Assembly (NCBI GenBank): GCA_964498785.1
Contig: CAZCJL010000005.1
Span: 1 to 64,000, forward strand
Direction: 5' to 3'
DNA: 64,000 bases
Origin: Mariaggregatimicrobium sp964498785
GTDB taxonomy: Bacteria > Zhuqueibacterota > Zhuqueibacteria > Thermofontimicrobiales > Thiofontviventaceae
The notes beneath the pieces are model-generated. The model saw only the letters and a list, made by a program, of their open reading frames with translations, was not told the DNA's origin and ran no database searches. The translations under genes and the position numbers were made by a program. Below are positions 51,868-59,124 of this stretch, one piece after another (the first letter of the stretch is position 1; every line of letters starts with the position of its first letter).

Positions 51868-52467
51868 ATGAGTCGTACTGAAATTCGGGTTACCGGATAT
51901 GGCGGCCAGGGTGTTATCCTTTGCGGTTATTTAATCGGAAAAGCAGCAGCGATTCACGGAGGACAACACGCCACTCTGAATCAAAGTTTTGGACCTGAAG
52001 CTCGCGGAAGTGCTTGCAGCGCACAGGTTATCGTTTCTGATGAAAAAATTCTCTATCCTTACATGCGAAAACCAGATATCATGATCAGCATGTCGAAAGA
52101 AGCGTATAATAAGTTTGTTCCGGAACTTGAAGGAGAGGGCACCGTGCTGGTTGACGAAGACCTGGTAAAAGAAGCTCGCGTTGAAAAAAATATTAAACTA
52201 TATAAAATTCCAGCCACCCGTATCGCTGAAGACCTTGGCCGACGTATCGTTTTGAATATCGTAATGCTCGGTTTCTTTACCGCAATTACCAAATTGATCG
52301 ATCATGATGCGGTGCGTAAAACCGTGGAAACATCGGTTCCAAAGGGAACCGAACAGTTAAACCTGAAGGCGTTTGATAGCGGATATGAATACGGACTAAA
52401 ACAGTTAGAGGAAAAAGGCACAACGAAAAAGAAATCAGGGAAAAAGAAAAAAGAAGCCGCTGCCTGA
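51868..52467 (+). CDS. korC: 2-oxoglutarate:ferredoxin oxidoreductase gamma subunit
   Basis: 199 residues. It has the Rossmann-like GYGGQGVILCGYLIGKAAAI opening, NQSFGPEARGSACSAQVIVS, and KIPATRIAEDLGRRIVLNIVMLG, typical of the CoA-binding gamma subunit. The C-terminus is very Lys-rich (TTKKKSGKKKKEAAA), an extension also seen at the end of KorB here. It ends the Kor group. The next gene, the selenoprotein HdrA, begins 235 bp downstream after a region with a weak hairpin (GCC-TTTACA-GGC, near 52550). Confidence 0.93.
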   Translation: MSRTEIRVTGYGGQGVILCGYLIGKAAAIHGGQHATLNQSFGPEARGSACSAQVIVSDEKILYPYMRKPDIMISMSKEAYNKFVPELEGEGTVLVDEDLVKEARVEKNIKLYKIPATRIAEDLGRRIVLNIVMLGFFTAITKLIDHDAVRKTVETSVPKGTEQLNLKAFDSGYEYGLKQLEEKGTTKKKSGKKKKEAAA

Positions 52468-52702
52468 ACAAGTTAAATATATGCTGAAATTCTAAAATAA
52501 ATAAGTATTTTCGGTATAAATTGAATCATGTTCCGGAGTGAATCGCCTTTACAGGCTGGCCAGGAACTTTGATGTCGTCTGAAAAACATTCGCAAGGGTA
52601 GTTCGTGGACAGGCTGTTTATGCGATTCAGTCCTGCCGGGCTGGATAAAGGCATTGCACCCCAATCAGATAAATCAATTTTAAATTTAACTGGGAGGCAT
52701 TC

Positions 52703-55700
52703 GTGGAAAAAGGTGTACTCGTGATTGGTGGAGGAATAAGCGGGATGCAGGCTGCGCTGGATTTAGCCGATTCTCAATTACAGGTATTTTTAGTTGAGAA
52801 AAAACCGAGTATCGGTGGCATTATGGCGCAGTTAGACAAAACATTCCCTTCAATGGATTGTGCAATTTGAATTCTCGGTCCCAAGATGATGGATGTCGGT
52901 CGACATCCCAATATCGATTTATTTACAAATAGTGAACTCGTTGAGTTAAAAGGAAGCGCCGGGAATTTCCGGGCGAAAATTCTGAAAAAAGCCCGTTATG
53001 TGAATATCAATGAATGTACGAGTTGCGGCGAATGCGCAAAAGTATGTCCGATTATCGTCCCCAATGAATTTGAAGTCGGCTTGGGAGCCCGTAAAGCAAT
53101 TTTCACCCCGTTCCCTCAAGCTGTCCCATCTGCTTATATCCGTTATGCGGAAGACTGTCTCGGAACTTTCCCCCTCGCCTGTAGTAAATGCGCAGATGTT
53201 TGTGAAAAACACTGCATTGATTATGATGAAGAAGATGAAATCGTTGAAGTGGATGTTGGTTCGGTAATTGTTTCTACCGGAGTAGATTACTATGATCCCC
53301 GTGAAGCGAGTGAGTTTGGTTACACCCGTTTCGAAAACGTAGTGACCAGTATGGAACTGGAACGAATTCTCTCTGCCGGCGGTCCGACAAGTGGTGAATT
53401 AATAAAATTCACAGATCGCAAAAAACCAGAAAATATTGCATTTATCCAGTGCGTTGGTTCCCGAAACATGAAGCGCGATATTCACTATTGCAGCCGTATC
53501 TGCTGTATGAATGCAATGAAAGACGCACTGCTGATTCATGAACATTTTCCGGATGCTGAAATGACGATTTTTTACATCGATATTCGCGCATTCGGAAAAG
53601 GATTTGAGGAGTTTTTTGAACGAGCTGTCAATATTGAAAAACTACATTTTATCAAAGCAAAACCATCAAAGGTGGTTGAAGACCCGCATACCGGGAAATC
53701 GGTGATCACGTATGAAAATACGGAGACCGGAAAAATCGAGCGCAGTGACGTCGATCTGGTCGTGCTCTCTTCAGCGCTCATTCCCGCGGAAAAAAGCAAT
53801 CACCTCGCTGATGTGCTCGGAATCGAAACAGATAAAGATTTATTTTTCAAACAAAAAGATCCATGTGCCTCGCCATTAGATTCGACGAGAAATGGTGTTT
53901 ATTTGGCAGGTTGCTCCATTAGTCCGAAAGATATCACAGATTCGATTGCTGATGCTTCCGGCGCCGCTATTCGGGCCGCCAGACATGTGCTCGATTACAA
54001 AATGGTTCGTGAAAAAGAAGAGATTGAACCACTGGATATAAGCGGAACGCCGCGAATCGGTGTGTTTGTTTGTCATTGCGGAATTAACATTGCCGGCGTT
54101 GTGGATGTAAAAGCAGTTGCAAATTATGCGAAAACACTGAACCATGTGGTTCATTGTGAGGAAACACTATTCGCCTGTTCATCCAGCACACAAACCGAAA
54201 TTCAACAAAAAATTAAAGAACATAAGCTAAATCGGGTGGTGGTTGCTGCCTGTACTCCCAAAACTCATGAACCGATTTTTCAGGCAACTGTATCAAAAAT
54301 CGGGCTAAATCCATATCTGTTCGAGATGGTGAATATTCGCGATCAGTGCTCATGGGTTCATCAATCCGAACCGGAGAAAGCTACACAGAAGGCAAAGGAT
54401 TTAATTCGGTCGGCGATAGCCAAAGTTTCATTGGCGCAACCTCTTGATGTACGTGAATTAAAAATCGATCATGACGTGCTTGTAATCGGTGGTGGCGTTG
54501 CTGGTATGCAGACAGCCATTGATCTTGCCGGAAAAAAAATTAACGTCCATTTAATTGAGCGGGACAACCGGCTGGGCGGTCGAGTAAATGATTTGTCCAC
54601 GTTGTATCCAAGCTATAAACCCGGAAGCCAGTTGATCCACGCAAAAATGAACGAATTGCAATCGCTGGGCGTTCAGGTATTAACAGAAACAGAAGTCGAA
54701 AATGTGAACGGCTTTGTGGGTAATTTCGATGTTTTCCTGAAATCAAAAAAATCGGACAAGGATACCTCGAAACCATTACGCGTCGGGTCGATTGTCGTTG
54801 CAGTCGGTGCAAACACATATAAGCCGGAGCGAGGAGAATTTGGTTTTGGCATCTATACCAATGTGTTCACTAATGAACAGTTCGAGGAATTAATTTCCCG
54901 CGGCAAATATATCGAAGTGGATGGTAAAAAACCAAAAGCTGTGGCTTTTATCCAATGCGTTGGTTCAAGAGGAGAAAAAGGAAATCCCGGTTGCTCCCGT
55001 TATTGTTGTCAGGCCGCTATTAAGCAAGCGATTGCCTTGCGCCGGATGGGAATTAATGTTGTTATTTTTCATCGGGATATTCGTGTGTATAGCCGTGGCG
55101 CCGAAGAAATGTACCGGGAAGCACGGGGACTTGGTGTTCTTTTTATTCCATACGACAAGAATAAAGCACCGGAATTTAAAGGTATAAAACGGGTGTCTAC
55201 GGTTTATGTGGATCATCCCAGATTAGGAGAAAAAGTTGAATTTCCGGTAGATGCGGTAATACTTTCCCTGGGGATGGTTCCTAAAGAAACGGAAAATGCA
55301 TATCTTGTCGATTTGTTGAAAATCCCGCGTAGTTCGGACAGATTTTATATGGAACGACATCCGAAACTCGGGCCTGTGGAGACAGCGATAGAAGGTGTTT
55401 TCGTGGCTGGTTGTGCACAGGGGCCAAAAGATATTGCAGACTCAATTTCACAGGCGTCGGCGGTGGCAGCCAAGGCCGCGGCGTTGCTCTCCGGCGATAT
55501 TATTCGTTTGGAACCGATCGTATCCACTGCCATAGAGAATCTTTGCCGGGCCTGCGGTAAGTGTGTGGAAGTGTGTGAATATCATGCTCTTGAATTGAAA
55601 GAATCAAATGGCCGGACCATGGTTTTTGTAAACGAAGCTTTGTGCAAAGGCTGTGGTACCTGCGCTGCGATTTGCCCGACCGGTGCACTTGATATCCGGC

Positions 55701-55753
55701 ATTTTACAGATAATCAAATCGAAGCGCAAATGAAAGCCTTATTGAGAGAATAA
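52703..55753 (+). CDS. hdrA: Tandem HdrA-like flavo-iron-sulfur protein with selenocysteine (UGA at 52868)
   Basis: 1016 residues if the TGA at 52868-52870 (codon 56) is selenocysteine; the frame is open from a GTG at 52703 (GGGAGG upstream) to 55753. Half one (about 1-440) has an FAD motif VLVIGGGISGMQAALDL, SMDC-A-I-Sec-ILGPKM, ferredoxin clusters CTSCGECAKVCP (from 105) and CSKCADVCEKHC, a thioredoxin-reductase-like part and CVGSR...CCMN. Half two (about 450-1016) has the HdrA N-terminal domain (RIGVFVCHCGINIAG), a second FAD motif (about 593), no Sec/Cys at the equivalent site, and two C-terminal clusters CRACGKC and CKGCGTCAAICP. HdrA bifurcates or confurcates electrons at FAD. Annotators who stop at UGA would split it. 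Confidence 0.9.
52891..52908 (+). promoter_or_regulatory. SECIS-like hairpin for the first hdrA UGA
   Basis: GGATGTC (52891-52897), loop GGTC (52898-52901), GACATCC (52902-52908). The apical loop begins 28 nt after the UGA (27 nt between), inside the 16-37 nt window, and has G in its first two positions, as the bacterial SECIS consensus needs. The identical hairpin follows the second hdrA UGA. Confidence 0.75.
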
Positions 55754-56041
55754 ATTAGCTGGCGAGTTGTTTCCGGAGTGCAACGCCTTTATGCGTTGCA
55801 GGAATATGGTTATTCTGAGAAAATTTGGGGATGTTAGTTCCAGCCGCGCGAACATCCCCCTGGTTTCGCCAGTGGCGAAACCGTCCCCCTTCAAAGGGGG
55901 ACTTTTGGGCATGTTTTTGGGGGATGTATTTGATTTGCTTCAGAATGACATTTTGTGGTTGCATGCAGCCCATAAAGGGTCTGCACTCCGGAAGATTGAT
56001 CAACTCGCCGAACCGGTTTTTAATGAAGATCGAGGATCTGA
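55754..56041 (+). repeat. Hairpin-dense intergenic region between hdrA and mvhD
   Basis: 288 bp with four perfect stem-loops in a row: TGCAACGC/GCGTTGCA (55779-55800), GGGGATGTT/AACATCCCC (55827-55859), GGTTTCGCC/GGCGAAACC with a 3-nt loop (55862-55882) and GTCCCCCTT/AAGGGGGAC with a 2-nt loop (55883-55902), then ACTTTTGGG. A diverged relative of the first hairpin lies at 52528-52572. The last hairpin may attenuate transcription between hdrA and mvhD. The individual hairpins look like members of dispersed palindromic repeat families. Confidence 0.65.
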
Positions 56042-56506
56042 ATGGAAACGAACACAAAATCCAAACCACAGAAAAAAAAGGAATTTGACCCGCAGATTAT
56101 TGCCTTTTGTTGTAACTGGTGTAGTTATCCAGCCGCAGACGGCGCCGGGGTCAATCGAATTCAGTATCCGCCGAATGTGCGAATTATTCGCGTGATGTGC
56201 GGCGGACGCGTGAAGCCGTCTTTTGTATTAAAGGCTCTGGAAATGGGCGCGGACGGTGTACTGGTCGCGACGTGACACTTTGAAGATTGCCATTATATGT
56301 TTGGCGCCCGCCGGGCGGCGGAGAATTATACAAAGACTGAAAAAATGGCCCATCTACTCGGAGTTGATAACGAACGACTACGCCTGGAGTGGATTTCAGC
56401 GGCAGAATCAACCAAATTTGCCCATGTCATTTCGGATATGGTGAGTCAGGTGAAAATTCTGGGTCCAAGTGCTCTTAAAAACGGGAGACAAAAAAAGAAG
56501 GATTAA
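56042..56506 (+). CDS. mvhD: MvhD/FrhD-type iron-sulfur protein with selenocysteine (UGA at 56273)
   Basis: 154 residues if the TGA at 56273-56275 (codon 78) is selenocysteine. It has C-N-W-C at 24-27, MCGGR with Cys53, and Sec-HFEDCHY (U78, C83), where the family has Cys or Sec, followed by the C-terminal helices (GVDNERLRLEWISAAES). The frame is continuous from the ATG at 56042 to 56506 and family similarity continues on both sides. MvhD holds a [2Fe-2S] cluster and passes electrons from hydrogenase, formate dehydrogenase or another donor to HdrA. It lies 3 bp upstream of the hdrCB-like gene. No hydrogenase large-subunit gene is in the window, so the donor is unknown. Confidence 0.9.
56305..56317 (+). 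promoter_or_regulatory. SECIS-like hairpin for the mvhD UGA
   Basis: CGCCC (56305-56309), loop GCC (56310-56312), GGGCG (56313-56317). The loop starts 35 nt after the UGA (34 nt between), just inside the 16-37 nt window, and its first base is G. The stem is short but all G-C. The match is weaker than at the hdrA genes. Confidence 0.55.
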
Positions 56507-56509
56507 TTT

Positions 56510-57673
56510 ATGAATTCAACAGATGCGAGTGTGAATTCGATACGCGAAATTATAAATCGAAGCAGAGCGCATTATTGTCTTGATTGCGGTAAGTGCACCG
56601 GAGTGTGCCCGGTTGCCAGAGTGAATCATGATTTTTCACCGCGCTCCATTCTAATGCGAACTGTTCAGAAAGACCATGAAGCGATTCTAAAAGAGAAATC
56701 TGTCTGGGAATGTTTGACATGCGGTATGTGTGAACAATGGTGTCCTGCCGGAATTCAATATATTCGGTTTATGCGGGATATTCGGGCAATGGCGATTAGT
56801 CACGGACAGGAAGCAGAGTGTAGCCATGGCGGCGCATTCCAGTCGTTGATGCGAATGATGACTTCTCCGGAGCTAAAACAGAACCGCATGGATTGGATTA
56901 CGCCAAAAGAGAAAATTTCAAAAACAGGGGACATTTTCTACTTTGTTGGCTGTGTACCGTTTTTTGATAGCTTTTTTGAAGACCTGAACGTGAAAACGCT
57001 TGACAGTGCCCGCGGTGTAATTCAAATTCTTAATAAAGTCGGAATCAAACCAGTGGTTTCTCCTGAAGAAAGATGTTGTGGTCATGATTTGCTGTGGGCT
57101 GGTGATGTAGATAATTTTAAGAAATTAGCAGAGCACAATGTGCAGGTGATCGAAAAAGCAGGCGCGAAAAAAGTTGTTTTTTCATGTCCCGAGGGGTATC
57201 AAACTTTTAAACAGGATTACCCGGAGCATGTGGGAACCTTAAAATTTGATGTTGTTCATGTTTCTGAATTCATTGCGCCGTTTGTGGAATCAAAGAAAAT
57301 CAATCTACCGGAGATCGATGAAGAAGTTACATTCCATGATCCATGCCGGCTGGGTAGACATCTTGGTGTTTACGATGCTCCGCGACAAATTTTAAAATCT
57401 GTTCCAAAATTAAATTTTGTTGAAATGAATCACAGTCGCCACCGTTCTGTATGTTGCGGTGTTGGAAACTGGCTGACTTGCGGGGCTTTTTCAAAAATGA
57501 TCCAGGAAAAACGGTTGACCGAAGCAGAAGCTACTGGCGCAAATATAATGGTGACGAGTTGTCCCAAATGTGAAATTCATTTAAAATGCGCGTTGAGTGA
57601 CGGAAAATTAAAGGAAAAAATTAAGGTAGAGATACTGGATTTAATCAGTTTAATTACTCAACCCGAAAGTTAA
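56510..57673 (+). CDS. HdrC-HdrB-like fusion iron-sulfur protein (HdrD-type)
   Basis: 387 residues. The N-terminal HdrC-like part has CLDCGKCTGVCPVAR and CLTCGMCEQWCPAG (two [4Fe-4S] clusters). The rest is HdrB-like with two CCG domains: CCGHDLLWAG and later DPCRLGRHLGVYD with CCGVGNWLTC...CPKC. It resembles HdrD or the fused HdrCB proteins, whose CCG domains hold noncubane clusters that reduce disulfides. It starts 3 bp after mvhD and precedes separate hdrC and hdrB genes, so the cluster has two catalytic modules. The substrate (heterodisulfide, DsrC-like protein or menaquinone) is unknown. Confidence 0.88.
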   Translation: MNSTDASVNSIREIINRSRAHYCLDCGKCTGVCPVARVNHDFSPRSILMRTVQKDHEAILKEKSVWECLTCGMCEQWCPAGIQYIRFMRDIRAMAISHGQEAECSHGGAFQSLMRMMTSPELKQNRMDWITPKEKISKTGDIFYFVGCVPFFDSFFEDLNVKTLDSARGVIQILNKVGIKPVVSPEERCCGHDLLWAGDVDNFKKLAEHNVQVIEKAGAKKVVFSCPEGYQTFKQDYPEHVGTLKFDVVHVSEFIAPFVESKKINLPEIDEEVTFHDPCRLGRHLGVYDAPRQILKSVPKLNFVEMNHSRHRSVCCGVGNWLTCGAFSKMIQEKRLTEAEATGANIMVTSCPKCEIHLKCALSDGKLKEKIKVEILDLISLITQPES

Positions 57674-57732
57674 CCAGGTCGTGCACAGCGATCACTTATC
57701 AAATTATATCACAAAAAACAGAGATAGAATTT

Positions 57733-58197
57733 ATGACAAGCAGAAAATTAAATTTTGAATTTCGCGAACGATTAAACAAGATATTGGGAGGCAATCACCA
57801 CAATTACTGTTATCAATGTGGCGCGTGTGTGGCCGTGTGCCCGGCTGCCCGATATTCTGACGATTTTAATCCGCGCGATATTCTGTTGAAAACACTGTTA
57901 GGGGAAGAAGATGAATTAATTGCTGTCGATTCTGTTATCTGGAAATGTACGAATTGTTACAGTTGTTATGAAAGATGTCCCCAGGATGTTCGCCCCGTAG
58001 AAGTCATTATTGCTCTGAAAAATTATTGCGAGCAAGTGGGGAAAGCGCCGTCGCAAATCGATAAGTTTTCAGAAGCTGTGGAAAAGACAGGGCGGAGTGT
58101 TATGGTAACCAGCGCTGTGAATCGGAGACGAAAAGAGTTGGGGCTCGAAGAAATTAAAGATATTCCAGTGGATGAATTACAAAAAATTATAGAATGA
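57733..58197 (+). CDS. hdrC: HdrC-like iron-sulfur protein
   Basis: 154 residues with two [4Fe-4S] motifs, CYQCGACVAVCP and CTNCYSCYERCPQDV. The C-terminal helical part (GRSVMVTSAVNRRRKELGLEEI) has the typical HdrC motif. It links HdrA to HdrB by passing electrons. It lies 13 bp upstream of hdrB, so the pair is translated together. Confidence 0.92.
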   Translation: MTSRKLNFEFRERLNKILGGNHHNYCYQCGACVAVCPAARYSDDFNPRDILLKTLLGEEDELIAVDSVIWKCTNCYSCYERCPQDVRPVEVIIALKNYCEQVGKAPSQIDKFSEAVEKTGRSVMVTSAVNRRRKELGLEEIKDIPVDELQKIIE

Positions 58198-58210
58198 TAG
58201 GAAAGGCACT

Positions 58211-59095
58211 ATGGCGAAATCTATTAAAATAGCCCCATTCTGGGGATGCATGATTCCTCTGAAATATCCGCAAATGGAATTATCTGTGCGAAAAATAGCT
58301 GATCCACTAAGTGTGGAGCTCATTGACCTTGATGGCTTCACCTGTTGTCCGGATCCAATCTATTTTAAAGCCCGCGATAAAACTCAATGGCTTACCATCG
58401 CGGCACGCAATTTATGTATTGCTGAAGAAGCGGGACTGGATATCGTGACCATGTGCAGTGGATGTACTTCCACATTACAAGAAGCACGTTTCATGCTGGC
58501 CGAAGATGAAAAACTGAGAGAACAAGTAAACGAGCGGCTGAAACGAATCGGAAAAGAATATAAGGGCACTGTCCAGGTAAAACATATCGTCGCAATACTG
58601 CGTGATGAAGTGGGATCGGAACGAATTGCAGCGTCTATAAAACGACCATTAGCCGGATTAAAGGTAGGGATTCATTATGGCTGTCATTTGTTAAAACCCA
58701 GCCAGATCATGCACATGGATGATGCTGATTATCCCAGCCTGCTGGAAAATCTGGTTTATGCAATCGGAGCAACGCCATTAAGTCACACAGAAAAATTACT
58801 ATGCTGCGGCAAAGGTTGTCTTGATGACAATATGCCACTGAATATGACGCACGATATTTTTGTTTCTATGGAAGAGGTCGGAGCCGATATAATGGGGCTT
58901 ATTTGTCCCACTTGTTTTAATTCGTTTGATTTAGGACAGATAATGATTGCCCGAAAAATGAACCGCCAATTTGATATTCCGGTTATCTATTTTTGTCAAT
59001 TACTTGGGCTGGCTCAAGGGTTCACAAAAGAAGAAGTCGGGCTTCATGTTCATCGGGTGAAAGCTGATAAGGTACTGGAAAAAATAAGTTCATAA
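58211..59095 (+). CDS. hdrB: HdrB-like heterodisulfide reductase catalytic subunit
   Basis: 294 residues. It has the IAPFWGCMIPLKYPQMELSVRKI opening, LIDLDGFTCCPDP, MCSGC and, in the second half, YGCHLLKP, CCGKGCLDDNMP and LICPTCFNSFDLGQ; the two CCG-type motifs bind noncubane [4Fe-4S] clusters at which disulfides are cleaved in methanogen HdrB. Bacterial HdrB homologues often act on other disulfides or as part of respiratory chains. It precedes the second hdrA gene by 29 bp. Confidence 0.92.
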   Translation: MAKSIKIAPFWGCMIPLKYPQMELSVRKIADPLSVELIDLDGFTCCPDPIYFKARDKTQWLTIAARNLCIAEEAGLDIVTMCSGCTSTLQEARFMLAEDEKLREQVNERLKRIGKEYKGTVQVKHIVAILRDEVGSERIAASIKRPLAGLKVGIHYGCHLLKPSQIMHMDDADYPSLLENLVYAIGATPLSHTEKLLCCGKGCLDDNMPLNMTHDIFVSMEEVGADIMGLICPTCFNSFDLGQIMIARKMNRQFDIPVIYFCQLLGLAQGFTKEEVGLHVHRVKADKVLEKISS

Positions 59096-59124
59096 AATAA
59101 ATATCCAACGAAAGAGGATAAAAA

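Noticed and set aside
52868..52870. HdrA and MvhD as pseudogenes with nonsense mutations
   Set aside because: All three TGAs fall at known Sec/Cys positions, the frames are intact otherwise and hairpins follow at the right distance. Three independent mutations at those sites are very unlikely.
53010..55216. Long frames on the other strand or in other frames inside the Hdr genes
   Set aside because: They are shadows of the real genes, with no domain or start signal of their own.
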